Of a stretch of DNA of 64,000 bases, positions 24,819-33,655 are shown in pieces. The notes under the pieces were generated by a model, which was not told the DNA's origin, made no database searches, and saw only the letters and a program-made list of their open reading frames with translations. The first letter of the stretch is position 1, and the number at the start of each line of letters is the position of its first letter. A program made the position numbers and the translations under genes. Source of the stretch: Acinetobacter calcoaceticus (GTDB lineage Bacteria; Pseudomonadota; Gammaproteobacteria; Pseudomonadales; Moraxellaceae); NCBI RefSeq assembly GCF_004345325.1, contig NZ_SLVJ01000008.1, forward strand, positions 1 through 64,000, in the 5' to 3' direction.

Positions 24819-26072
24819 ATGATTACTCGTAACGAATGTTTGGATTGGGATCAACACGATCCATTAAAAAATTTCAAAAATGATTTTGCCCTCCCCAAAG
24901 ATGTGATTTATTTGGATGGTAACTCCTTGGGCGCACGCCCAAAAAAATCACTGACTTTGGCGGAACAAGTCATTACCCAAGAATGGGGGCAGGATTTAAT
25001 TAACAGTTGGAATAAAGCAGACTGGTGGGGTTTACCGACCCGAGTTGGCGATAAAATTGCCACATTAATTGGTGCTGCTGCGGGTGAAACAGTGGTTTCT
25101 GATTCAACCACAGTCAATTTATTTAAAGTCCTTTCTGCTGCGGTGCAAATCCAAGCTGACAGCGATGCTCAGCGTAAAGTGATTATTGCCGAGCGCGATG
25201 CATTTCCAACCGATATTTATATTATCGAAGGCTATATTGATCTGATTCAAAAAGGCTATGTATTAAAGCTGATTGATAGCGTTGCAGAGCTTGAAAGTAC
25301 CCTTAAGCACAATGATGTTGCTGTGGTGGTGTTATCGCATGTCAATTATCGCACCGGTTATTTTTATGATATGGCGGATATAAACCGTCTTGTGCATCAA
25401 CACGGCGGTTTATTAATTTGGGATTTATGCCATTCAGTCGGCGCAGTCCCGATGGATCTTAAAAAGACCGATAGTGATTTTGCCATAGGTTGTACTTATA
25501 AATACTTAAATGGTGGCCCGGGTTCACCAGCCTTATTATGGGTCAATCCAAAACATCAGAATCAGTTTAAACAACCCTTATCTGGTTGGTGGGGACATCA
25601 AAAACCCTTTGATATGGCGCAGAGTTATACCCCTGCTGAAGGTATTCGCCGTTATTTATGTGGCACACAACCGATTCTATCGATGAGTTTAATTGAAGCC
25701 GGTGTGGATATATTCTTGGCCTCTGACATGGATCAAATCCGCAGTAAATCATTAAAGCTGACTGACTTATTTATCGACCTGATGCAGCAAGAATGTGCAG
25801 ATCATGAGTTTGAACTCATTACGCCAACAGATTATCGTCACCGTGGTAGCCATGTCAGTTTTAGACATACCCATGGTTATGCGATTATCCAAGCCTTAAT
25901 TGCGCGTGGTGTGATTGGTGATTATCGTGAGCCTGAAGTACTGAGATTTGGTGTAACCCCACTTTATATTGGCTATTGCGATATATGGGATGCGGTGCAA
26001 CAGATTAAACAGGTGATGCAACATGAAGAATGGAAAGCACCACAGTATCAAATTCGTGGCCAGGTGACTTAG
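24819..26072 (+). CDS. kynU: Kynureninase
   Basis: A 417-residue PLP enzyme cleaving L-kynurenine to anthranilate and L-alanine. Family marks are YLDGNSLGARPK near the N-terminus, DSTTVNLFKVL, DLCHSVGAVPMDL around the PLP-contacting Asp/His, GCTYKYLNGGPGSPALLWV with the Schiff-base lysine near 230, and GWWGHQKPF. Length fits the family. It is the first gene of a + strand run with a permease and a formamidase-like hydrolase, divergent from the Lrp-type regulator. The ribosome site is weak (AAAGAG). Confidence 0.95.
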   Translation: MITRNECLDWDQHDPLKNFKNDFALPKDVIYLDGNSLGARPKKSLTLAEQVITQEWGQDLINSWNKADWWGLPTRVGDKIATLIGAAAGETVVSDSTTVNLFKVLSAAVQIQADSDAQRKVIIAERDAFPTDIYIIEGYIDLIQKGYVLKLIDSVAELESTLKHNDVAVVVLSHVNYRTGYFYDMADINRLVHQHGGLLIWDLCHSVGAVPMDLKKTDSDFAIGCTYKYLNGGPGSPALLWVNPKHQNQFKQPLSGWWGHQKPFDMAQSYTPAEGIRRYLCGTQPILSMSLIEAGVDIFLASDMDQIRSKSLKLTDLFIDLMQQECADHEFELITPTDYRHRGSHVSFRHTHGYAIIQALIARGVIGDYREPEVLRFGVTPLYIGYCDIWDAVQQIKQVMQHEEWKAPQYQIRGQVT

Positions 26073-26089
26073 TGCTCAAGTGAATGAGT

Positions 26090-26109
26090 ACTGAGTTGAG
26101 TAACTCAGT
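26090..26109 (+). promoter_or_regulatory. Intercistronic hairpin between kynU and permease
   Basis: A perfect 8-bp stem ACTGAGTT / AACTCAGT with a four-base loop, 17 bp after the kynU stop. No T run follows. It may be a processing or stability element rather than a terminator. Confidence 0.45.
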
Positions 26110-26149
26110 CATATGACAGCAAAACAAATTGACTTGGCCAGGAGGGCTT

Positions 26150-27562
26150 ATGAGCAATTTTGATGAGATCCAAACACGTGAGGCTGGGCTACATAAAAAA
26201 TTAACAGCCAAACAAATGACCATGATTGCAATCGGTGGTGCGATTGGTACTGGCTTATTTATGGGCAGTAAGTTTGCAATTGGTTTTGCAGGGCCAGGCG
26301 TGATCCTCAGTTATGCCATCGGTGGATTAATTGCCTTTGCCCTCATGGTCTGTTTGGCAGAAATGACAGTTCAACATCCAACCTCAGGATCTTTTGGTGC
26401 CTATGCTGAGCACTATATTCATCCTATGGCAGGATTTGTGGTGCGCTATTGTTATTGGGCGGCCATCGTACTGGCGGTGGGGACAGAGATTACTGCAGTG
26501 GCTGATTATATGAAGCTGTGGTATCCCGATGTCGCTTCGTGGATCTGGATTGGGTTATTTTCATTTTTATTATTTGCGGTCAATGCCTTTAGCGTCAAAG
26601 CCTTTGGGGTGGTGGAATATTGGTTTTCCACCATCAAAGTTTTTGCCATCGTGGTGTTTATTATTTTGGCGATCGGCATACTCACCCAGCAACAAAATGG
26701 CACTCAACAGATCAGTCACAACCTCACGGCGTATGGTGGTTTTTTCCCCAACGGCTTTAAAGGGGTTTGGATGGCGGTGATTATTTCAATCTTTAGTTAT
26801 TTGAGTATTGAAATGATTGCAGTCGCTGCAGGTGAAGCCCAAGACCCAGAAACAGCCGTGGTTAAAGCGCTAAAAAGTACCGCTTTACGCTTAATCTTGT
26901 TTTATTTAATTTCACTGTTTTTGATTATCTGTCTTGTGCCGTGGCCAGAATTAATTCGTCCTGGTGCCACCAGTCCTTTTGTGACCGTGATGCAATATAT
27001 TGGCATTCCATTTGCGGACAGTATTTTAAACTTTATCGTGATTGTAGCGGCCTTATCTGCCATGAACAGTATGTTGTATATCTCTACACGGATGTTATTT
27101 AGCTTATCTCGTGCTGGTGATGCACCGCAATTGTTTGGTCGTATTCGGAGTAATGGTGTCCCGATTAATGCACTGATGGTCTCAGCCTTAGGCATCGCCA
27201 TTGCCAGTGTGGTTTATGCGGTAAATCCTGAGTCTGCATTTCCGATTATGATTGCATTATCGATGTTCGGTGTCCTGATTACTTGGGGCAGTATCTTCCT
27301 CACGCATATGTTTTTTAGAGCCAAGATGGCCAAAACACAGACCCCGATTAAATTTAAAGTGCCGCTGAGTAATCTCATTTCAGTGTTTGGTTTAATTTCC
27401 ATGCTGAGCATTTTGATTACCACATGGTTTACCGATGAATTTAAATCGACCTTGAGTTTCGGACTACCCTTTCTGCTGCTGATCTTCATTATGTACTTTG
27501 TCAAAAAGTTATTTCCAAAATCAACTGATGTTTCTCAAAGCCAAGATCAGTTGAGTGACTAG
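26150..27562 (+). CDS. Amino-acid permease (APC family), probably for kynurenine or tryptophan
   Basis: A 470-residue inner-membrane transporter with about 12 helices and the AAT-subfamily signature TMIAIGGAIGTGLFMGS near residue 25. The middle helices include EMTVQHPTSGSFGAYAEHY. I place the start at the ATG at 26150, directly after GGAGG; an upstream ATG at 26129 lacks a ribosome site. It lies between kynU and the formamidase-like gene, so the likely substrate is kynurenine, formylkynurenine or tryptophan. Substrate is inferred from context; the family also carries other aromatic amino acids and GABA. Confidence 0.83.
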   Translation: MSNFDEIQTREAGLHKKLTAKQMTMIAIGGAIGTGLFMGSKFAIGFAGPGVILSYAIGGLIAFALMVCLAEMTVQHPTSGSFGAYAEHYIHPMAGFVVRYCYWAAIVLAVGTEITAVADYMKLWYPDVASWIWIGLFSFLLFAVNAFSVKAFGVVEYWFSTIKVFAIVVFIILAIGILTQQQNGTQQISHNLTAYGGFFPNGFKGVWMAVIISIFSYLSIEMIAVAAGEAQDPETAVVKALKSTALRLILFYLISLFLIICLVPWPELIRPGATSPFVTVMQYIGIPFADSILNFIVIVAALSAMNSMLYISTRMLFSLSRAGDAPQLFGRIRSNGVPINALMVSALGIAIASVVYAVNPESAFPIMIALSMFGVLITWGSIFLTHMFFRAKMAKTQTPIKFKVPLSNLISVFGLISMLSILITTWFTDEFKSTLSFGLPFLLLIFIMYFVKKLFPKSTDVSQSQDQLSD

Positions 27563-27565
27563 ATC

Positions 27566-28381
27566 ATGACCGAGCATAAGAGAAAAACCATAAATCGCCC
27601 CTATGACAATGCAAGCACAGTGGACAACGAGCTGCAGATTTTAGCTGAATTCAAAAACCGTAGTTCGGCCTGTTACCAGCAGTTGCATTGTGTACAGGAT
27701 ATTGCCTATGCTGATCATGAGCGACTGTGCTTAGATGTGTTTCCACTGCCACAGGCCAAAAGCACAGTTATTTTTATTCATGGCGGCTATTGGCAATACT
27801 GCGATAAATCCGATTTCGCCTTTATCAGTACTGCATTATTAGCCAAAAATTACCAATGCGTTTTATTGGAATACGATTTAGCCCCGCAAAGCAGTCTGCA
27901 AAATATCGTATCCCAAGTTCAAGACGGATTTGATTTTATCCAAAAGCAAGCATGGATGACCCCAGAAGTGATTGTACTGGGGCATTCTGCGGGTGCGCAT
28001 TTGGCGGCATTAATGCGGGATCACCCCTTGGTTTCAAGGACGATATTACTCAGTGGCATTTATGATTTAGCGCCGATCAAACACAGTCATTTAAATGAGG
28101 CTTTAAATCTGACTGATTTTGAAATCCAGCACTATAGCCCGATTTTAAAAAGTAATACCTCAAACACAGCCTGTGAGATTTATTGTGGTGCTCAGGAATT
28201 GGCTGAGTTGCGCTGGCAAAGTCAACATTACTACCAGCACTGTTTAGCGCAGGGCCAAGAAAACTGTGCCCTTTCTATATTGCCAGACTGCAATCATTAT
28301 ACGATTTTGGATACTTTTCTTGCTCAGTTTCCAAGTGCCCCGTCTGATGCACCCTGCATCAGTTCGAATCAAATCACTTAA
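27566..28381 (+). CDS. Kynurenine formamidase-like alpha/beta hydrolase
   Basis: A 271-residue alpha/beta hydrolase. The oxyanion motif HGGYW (FIHGGYWQY) and nucleophile elbow GHSAGAH are those of the eukaryote-type arylformamidases; a late CNHYTIL supplies the catalytic histidine. It would hydrolyse N-formylkynurenine to kynurenine and formate. It starts 3 bp after the permease stop, so it belongs to the same operon. It differs from the cyclase-like bacterial KynB. No tryptophan dioxygenase gene is in the window, so formylkynurenine must come from elsewhere in the genome or from outside. Confidence 0.78.
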   Translation: MTEHKRKTINRPYDNASTVDNELQILAEFKNRSSACYQQLHCVQDIAYADHERLCLDVFPLPQAKSTVIFIHGGYWQYCDKSDFAFISTALLAKNYQCVLLEYDLAPQSSLQNIVSQVQDGFDFIQKQAWMTPEVIVLGHSAGAHLAALMRDHPLVSRTILLSGIYDLAPIKHSHLNEALNLTDFEIQHYSPILKSNTSNTACEIYCGAQELAELRWQSQHYYQHCLAQGQENCALSILPDCNHYTILDTFLAQFPSAPSDAPCISSNQIT

Positions 28382-28452
28382 CAACCAACACGATACGCTT
28401 GCAATGCCAGCTGAATACGCAGCAGCTATAGCGGACTAAAACGCTTTCCTCT

Positions 28453-28500
28453 AGATCTCATCTCTACTTTGCCAAATCGATCATGATTTGGCCGAGATCT
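28453..28500. promoter_or_regulatory. Nested palindromes between hydrolase and porin
   Basis: Outer arms AGATCTC (28453-28459) and GAGATCT (28494-28500) enclose a CCAAATC / GATTTGG hairpin (28472-28491). It lies 29 bp before the porin start. It could be an operator or an mRNA structure separating the porin from the kynurenine genes. Confidence 0.45.
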
Positions 28501-28528
28501 GTGCAATTTAAATAAAGGATTATTTTGA

Positions 28529-29686
28529 ATGCTCAACCACCCGAACTATACAAAATCATTGTTCATCGCGCTGTGTGGCCTACTCAGTACCGCAGTCTAT
28601 GCAGAGATTAGTTTAATTGACCAACAGGGACTGATCTCAGCAGATGATCATTTAAAATTAACATCAAAAGGCAGTTTAAGACTGCAAGCCTTGAACTTTG
28701 ATCGTTATAACGACTCGAATCAAGGCATGAAATATCGGCGTGATGGTTATAGTGCCACCAGTCGCTTATTTTTTAATGCCGATTATCAATTCACTGACGA
28801 TCTGCATCTGATTGCTAAATATGCCACCTTTATCAATCCACCGAAAATGTTAGATTGGGAAGGACATTATCGCCAAGGCGAATCCAGTGCCGATACCCAA
28901 GAATTATTTGCAGGCATCCAGAGTCAGCAATACGGCAGTTTAAAGTTTGGCAAGATGTACAGTATTTATTATGATGTGGTCGGCAGCAAAACCGATCTCT
29001 GGGACTATAACACCTTGGGACAACCGCAGACTTGGAGTCCAGTAAGCCATTTTGATGGCACCCAAGCCTCGAGTAAAACCCTCCGTTATGAGAAAAAGTC
29101 TGAGCATATTGATTTTTATGCAGCCTATTTATTTAAAGATCAAACCAACACCCAAGACATGCAATATCAAAGAAAATCAGGTCAAGAGTTGGCTGTCGAT
29201 ATCCATCTCAGCCCCAATTTAAGTGTGGCCACGGCGTGGAAGCATAATCGAGCCAGTTTAAATGACCAAGATCATCAGCATGACTTTAAGCAACAATCGA
29301 TTGCCTCATCATTGTTTTATTTTAATGGCCATTGGATGCTGGGTTTAGGTGCTGGTTGGTATAAAAATTTATTGCCGAACAGCAAGCTCAGCGATCAACC
29401 GCAACAGAAACTGGCGCATTATCTCAATACCGAGGCCTATGGACTGGAATATTATTTGGGCTACCATTTTAAAATCGAAGATCACGGCATCAATTTTGTT
29501 CAACCCTATATTATGGGCGACACACTAAAAGTGACTCAGGGCGATGACTTATATCGTCGTGATTATGGTCTTGGTGTTGCTGTGCGATTTAATCATGGCA
29601 TCGGCTTTGATTATGAGCGCCTCTATACTCAGGACTCATTTAATACCCCAGATATGCATTTATTCCGCTTGCGTTATGAATGGTAA
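28529..29686 (+). CDS. Outer-membrane porin
   Basis: A 385-residue protein with a signal peptide (SLFIALCGLLSTAVYA, cleavage before EISL). It has alternating beta-strand sequence, GYSATSRLFFNADYQF and QYGSLKFGKMYSIYYDVV-like segments of general trimeric porins, and a C-terminal aromatic end (LFRLRYEW) needed for BAM insertion. It probably forms a 16-strand diffusion channel. Its place after the kynurenine genes suggests uptake of aromatic amino-acid derivatives, but it may have its own promoter. Confidence 0.8.
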   Translation: MLNHPNYTKSLFIALCGLLSTAVYAEISLIDQQGLISADDHLKLTSKGSLRLQALNFDRYNDSNQGMKYRRDGYSATSRLFFNADYQFTDDLHLIAKYATFINPPKMLDWEGHYRQGESSADTQELFAGIQSQQYGSLKFGKMYSIYYDVVGSKTDLWDYNTLGQPQTWSPVSHFDGTQASSKTLRYEKKSEHIDFYAAYLFKDQTNTQDMQYQRKSGQELAVDIHLSPNLSVATAWKHNRASLNDQDHQHDFKQQSIASSLFYFNGHWMLGLGAGWYKNLLPNSKLSDQPQQKLAHYLNTEAYGLEYYLGYHFKIEDHGINFVQPYIMGDTLKVTQGDDLYRRDYGLGVAVRFNHGIGFDYERLYTQDSFNTPDMHLFRLRYEW

Positions 29687-29818
29687 AATCCATTCATTGC
29701 AATGTGAATCGGATATTGATTCTGCACAGGGTAAATTTTTCCTTCAAATCTACATTTCACCTGATAAATCAATCAATACACCTGAATATTAATTCAAAAT
29801 ACAGTTAAACTGACTAGG

Positions 29819-29901
29819 CATGACACCATATACTAGTGAAAATGACTAGCACAGATCAAGGGATGACAATGTACATCATCGATTTCGTCCGTGGTGTCAT
29901 G
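29819..29901 (+). promoter_or_regulatory. Long inverted repeat upstream of alanine racemase
   Basis: Perfect 10-bp arms CATGACACCA (29819-29828) and TGGTGTCATG (29892-29901) enclose 63 bp that contain a smaller GATG/CATC hairpin. It lies 38 bp before the racemase start and could fold as a structured leader RNA or be a DNA operator pair. The rest of 29687-29938 shows no gene. Confidence 0.45.
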
Positions 29902-29938
29902 ACGGTGAGTGAATAGGATTAAACCAAGGAAACAAAAC

Positions 29939-31060
29939 ATGCCACGCCCGATACACGCAATTATTCATCAGGATGCGCTACGCCATAATTTATCAGTGGT
30001 TAGAAAGACTTGTCCAAACAGCCAAGTTTTTGCCGTCGTCAAAGCCAATGCTTATGGCCATGGTATCGAACGCGCTTATGCCGGTCTGTCCGCAGCCGAT
30101 GGATTTGCCCTACTCGATATCGCAGAAGCGATCCGTGTACGTGCCTTGGGTTGGACGGGGCCGATTTTATTATTAGAAGGGATTTTTAGTCCCCAAGATC
30201 TCTATGACTGCGCCAACTATCAACTCAGTTTTAGTATTCATAGCCAACATCAATTGGATTGGGTACTGCAGTTTAACGCCCCTGCCCAATTTGATGTTTA
30301 TTTAAAAATGAACAGCGGTATGAACCGTTTGGGCTTTAAGCCAGCAGAATACCCAGCCATCTGGAAACAGCTCAAGGCATTGGATCATGTGGCCTCAATC
30401 ACCCATATGATGCATTTTTCCGATGCTGATGCTGATCGTCTTGGTAAAAATGGCATTGATGAACAATTAAGCTGTTTTAACCAAACTGTTGCTGATCTGC
30501 CGGGTCGTCGCAGTTTAAGCAATAGTGCCGCCATCTTACGTCATCATGATCAAGTCCAATCCGATGCGATTCGTGCGGGAATTTTGCTCTATGGCAGTTC
30601 TCCAGATTTCCCGACCCATGACTTGGCGCATTGGGATCTGAAACCGAGTATGAGTTTAGTCAGTGAATTGATTGCCATCCAAGATTTGCAGATGGATGAA
30701 ACCGTGGGTTATGGTTCCAACTTTACCGCAACCGAACCGATGCGTATTGGTATCGTGGCCTGTGGTTATGCCGATGGATATCAACGTATTTCTCCAACGG
30801 GCACTCCAGTATTGGTCAATGGCATTCGCACCCAAACCATTGGTCGCGTCAGTATGGATATGTTGGCGGTGGATTTAACCCCGATCAGCGATGCGGAAAT
30901 TGGCAGTGAAGTGGTGTTGTGGGGACAATCTAGTTCAGGCACAGTATTGCCAATCGATGAGGTGGCCGCAAGTTCTGGCACTGTCGGTTATGAACTGATG
31001 TGTGGCGTGACGCAACGGGTGAATGTTGTGATCCAAGCCTGCAGCACAACCAACCTCTAA
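29939..31060 (+). CDS. Alanine racemase (DadX-like)
   Basis: A 373-residue fold-type III PLP enzyme. The PLP lysine is in AVVKANAYGHG near residue 35. MNSGMNRLGF, SNSAAIL, GYGSNF and CGYADGYQR are the family motifs, the last including a tyrosine region of the active site. It interconverts L- and D-alanine. I start at the ATG at 29939; a GTG at 29909 adds a basic leader with no homologous role. Its place just after the kynurenine genes, whose product is L-alanine, and beside RidA suggests the catabolic type (DadX) rather than the wall-synthesis Alr. dadA is not in the window. Confidence 0.9.
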   Translation: MPRPIHAIIHQDALRHNLSVVRKTCPNSQVFAVVKANAYGHGIERAYAGLSAADGFALLDIAEAIRVRALGWTGPILLLEGIFSPQDLYDCANYQLSFSIHSQHQLDWVLQFNAPAQFDVYLKMNSGMNRLGFKPAEYPAIWKQLKALDHVASITHMMHFSDADADRLGKNGIDEQLSCFNQTVADLPGRRSLSNSAAILRHHDQVQSDAIRAGILLYGSSPDFPTHDLAHWDLKPSMSLVSELIAIQDLQMDETVGYGSNFTATEPMRIGIVACGYADGYQRISPTGTPVLVNGIRTQTIGRVSMDMLAVDLTPISDAEIGSEVVLWGQSSSGTVLPIDEVAASSGTVGYELMCGVTQRVNVVIQACSTTNL

Positions 31061-31146
31061 ACTGTTTTATTTAATTCGATTTTAATAGATTTGCTTTTAT
31101 TCAATACGCTTTAATTTAAACCACCATGCATGATAAGGAATTTTCC

Positions 31147-31506
31147 ATGAGCCATAGCGATATCCAAAAATTTAATAGCACTGAAGTCATGAGCGCAGTG
31201 ACTGTATTTAACCAAGTGGTGTATTTGTCAGGTCAAGTACCGACAGATACTGATCTCGATATCGAAGGTCAAACCCGTGACGTATTACAGAAAGTTGATC
31301 AACTGCTCAGTTTGGCCAATACAGATAAATCACGTCTTCTTTCTGCACAAATTTTCATTAAAAACTTAGAAGACTTCCCAGCTGCAAATGCAGTATGGGT
31401 TGATTGGATCAAAGGTCATGTGGCACCTTCACGCGCAACGATTCAAGCTGATTTGGTTAACCCAAAATGGTTAATCGAAATCGCAGTGACTGCTGCACAA
31501 AACTAA
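31147..31506 (+). CDS. RidA-family enamine/imine deaminase
   Basis: A 119-residue RidA/YjgF protein. VVYLSGQVPTD, the central HVAPSRATIQADLVNPKWLIEI with the conserved arginine, and the trimer-forming core fit the family. RidA proteins hydrolyse reactive 2-aminoacrylate-type enamines formed by PLP enzymes and protect other PLP enzymes such as alanine racemase, its upstream neighbour. The ATG at 31147 follows AAGGAA by six bases; an in-frame ATG at 31126 is unlikely. A strong terminator follows. Confidence 0.88.
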   Translation: MSHSDIQKFNSTEVMSAVTVFNQVVYLSGQVPTDTDLDIEGQTRDVLQKVDQLLSLANTDKSRLLSAQIFIKNLEDFPAANAVWVDWIKGHVAPSRATIQADLVNPKWLIEIAVTAAQN

Positions 31507-31517
31507 GTTTTCAGCAT

Positions 31518-31559
31518 AAAAAAAGCACTCGGCCGTAGATCACGACCGAGTGTTTTTTT
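31518..31559. terminator. Bidirectional terminator after ridA
   Basis: An A tract, CACTCGG / CCGAGTG arms around a 13-base loop with a further CG pairing, then seven T. It separates ridA from the oppositely read IclR gene (31646-32398). Confidence 0.85.
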
Positions 31560-31645
31560 ATGCCTAATCCGCTACACCATAATAGGCATAACATCATGTA
31601 CCGTACTGGGCACAATATAATCTATAAAAAGTTCGCGAGATCAAC

Positions 31646-32398
31646 TTAGGGCGTCTCAGCCTGTTTGAATTCGAGTGCAATTTGCTTGGCCGTGTCATGC
31701 AACATTTTTACGATGCTGTCTACATCGATATGATTCATACGTTTAACCGACCCCACCACAGCGATTGCCAGTGGAAAAGCTTTATTGCTATAGACGATAG
31801 GTACTGCGAGAGCAGTGAGCGGCGCTTCGAATTCTCCCTTAGACAAGTAATAGCCTTGTTTTTTAATCAGACTGAGTTTTTGAGTAAAGACCTCTGCCGT
31901 TTCCGCAAAACCTGTCGCGATAATCTGTTCAGTGTTTTTGTCAAAGAAATTATTTTGAAACTTCAATGCGGTATTGGCCATGATTACTTTAGGCGCAGCG
32001 CCGACATAGGCAGGACGAGGTCGCCCGCGTCCATAGGCAGCCAAACTGCCCCAAGGGTCACTTTCATGATGAATATCCAAACAATAATTTTCATAAAACT
32101 GGGTCAAGCTACAATTTAATTCGGTTTGTTCGGTAATTGATTTCATCAAAGGGGTGCTGATCTGAATAATCGGATTGGATTTTTTTGCAATATAATCCAA
32201 AACACTAACCCGTGGCCCTAAGGTATATTGCCCGCCATATAAGCGTTCTAATAAGCCATGCACCACCAGATCTTTAATATAACGATAGCCTGTGGGTTTG
32301 GAAAATTCGAGTTGTTCACATATCGCATCGGCACCCAGAATCGGTTGCTCAAGGGTGAAGAGGCCTAAAATTTTCAGCATATTATTTGATGTAGACAT
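31646..32398 (-). CDS. IclR-family transcriptional regulator
   Basis: A 250-residue IclR protein. It has an N-terminal winged HTH (MLKILGLFTLEQPIL, SKPTGYRYIKDLVVHGLLER) and a C-terminal effector-binding domain (PLMKSITEQTELNCSL, APKVIMANTALKF, GEFEAPLTALAVPIV). IclR regulators often control aromatic degradation operons. Its start abuts the stop of the VOC gene with no gap, so the two form one transcript. It most likely controls the divergent FAA hydrolase, hydroxylase, MFS and porin genes. Confidence 0.88.
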   Translation of the reverse strand: MSTSNNMLKILGLFTLEQPILGADAICEQLEFSKPTGYRYIKDLVVHGLLERLYGGQYTLGPRVSVLDYIAKKSNPIIQISTPLMKSITEQTELNCSLTQFYENYCLDIHHESDPWGSLAAYGRGRPRPAYVGAAPKVIMANTALKFQNNFFDKNTEQIIATGFAETAEVFTQKLSLIKKQGYYLSKGEFEAPLTALAVPIVYSNKAFPLAIAVVGSVKRMNHIDVDSIVKMLHDTAKQIALEFKQAETP

Positions 32399-32959
32399 TT
32401 ATACCTCTAAAGCATCCACGGACATGAGTTGCTGCATTCTACTCTCCCATTCTGCCCTTGAGCAAAAACCTGAAAGTTTTCTAGCATGATTCTCAACAAT
32501 TTGCATAATCTCGGCACTGCTGAGGCTTAAATCAATCTGCTGTTTCATGGGTTGCGAGTCATACCACGGGGTATGAATAAATAATTCCAAACGATTCCCT
32601 TCTGGGTCTGGTGCATAAAATGAAATCGCATTGCCATGCGTAATCGGATCTATGTTGGAAATATGCAGTGTTTTAAATTGTGTATAAAACCCCTGTAAGG
32701 TTTCCAAACTATCTGCCTCTAAAGAAATCTGGTTAATCGGATTAAACCCATGTTCTGTAGTCAGACGCTCACTGACCAATACGATTTGATGATGCTGTTT
32801 TGGATCACGACTCAGAAAAACCAATTGTACTGTACCTTTGGGGGTTTCTAACTGCCCCTGATCAGTAATAAAAAAACCTAAAACATCGCAATAAAATGCC
32901 TGCATTTTTGGCATGTCAGTTACATAAATGCCGACATGACTAAAACTCAATCCATTCAC
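32399..32959 (-). CDS. VOC-superfamily protein, extradiol dioxygenase-like
   Basis: A 186-residue vicinal-oxygen-chelate protein. SHVGIYVTDM starts the first half with the metal-ligand histidine, and GNRLELFIHTPWYD carries the terminal glutamate. The second ligand position reads INQISLEADS, with Gln where extradiol enzymes usually have His in NHI. It may be a ring-cleavage dioxygenase with altered metal binding or another VOC enzyme. I start it at the GTG at 32959, because the 21 codons back to the TTG at 33022 encode an unlikely cysteine-rich leader. It is co-transcribed with the IclR gene. Confidence 0.68.
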   Translation of the reverse strand: MNGLSFSHVGIYVTDMPKMQAFYCDVLGFFITDQGQLETPKGTVQLVFLSRDPKQHHQIVLVSERLTTEHGFNPINQISLEADSLETLQGFYTQFKTLHISNIDPITHGNAISFYAPDPEGNRLELFIHTPWYDSQPMKQQIDLSLSSAEIMQIVENHARKLSGFCSRAEWESRMQQLMSVDALEV

Positions 32960-33103
32960 ATTTTTCTCATTTAATAATAAAGATGTTGACCAAAAGGTAT
33001 TATCGCAGCAACATAATGTCAATATTTATTAACATTCAATACTAAACAGTATCGGCCAATATTATAAATATTCGAGTTTTCTATATACCTTGAGTGAACA
33101 CTT

Positions 33104-33655
33104 ATGAAATTACTCAGTTTTGAGATCAACGGTCAGCCCTCCTTTGGATTGTTACAGCAACAGTCGGTGCTTGATTTAAAACTCAAACTCAATGGCAAAT
33201 ATGCCGACTTAAAAAGTCTCTTGAATGAAGCAGATTATCTCGACATCGTTGCAGGCGTGGCCACTGCAGCGGCTGATTATTCACTGCATGAGATTCAATT
33301 TGCGCCTGTGATTCCCAATCCAAGGCAGATTTTTTGTATCGGCTTAAACTACGCCGATCACGTCAAAGAAACCCAACGCGAAGTCACCGAGAAACCGATG
33401 ATTTTTATGCGTGTCGCGCCCTCACAAGTCGGGCATGCACAACCCTTATTAAAGCCGATTGAAACTGAGTTTGTAGATTATGAGGGTGAGATAGCCATCA
33501 TCATTGGCACAGGCAGTCGCCGTATATCAAAAGCGGTTGAAATTGAAATCGATAAAATCGGCATTCTCAGCAATACCGTCAGGACTGAGCTTAAGTCATA
33601 CAGCATAAACAATAGCGCACCATCGACGTTGAATAGGAATGAAAGTCATGAATAA
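33104..33655 (+). pseudogene. FAA hydrolase-family gene with internal in-frame deletion
   Basis: A 183-residue product against about 280 in the family. The N-terminal half is normal: IPNPRQIFCIGLNYADHVKE, KPMIFMRV and the metal-binding VDYEGEIAIIIGTGSRRISKA. The sequence then jumps to VEIEIDKIGILSNTV, which corresponds to the very C-terminal EVEIEGIGVLRNPV end of the family. About 100 residues are missing, including the catalytic core that usually starts GYSxYNDxSVRDWQ. The reading frame is kept. It would cleave a ring-fission product; the truncated form is probably inactive. Its end overlaps the hydroxylase start by 8 bp. Confidence 0.75.

Noticed and set aside
32960..33022. TTG-started 21-codon leader of the VOC protein
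   Set aside because: The leader is cysteine-rich and has no family counterpart; the GTG at 32959 starts right before the conserved domain.
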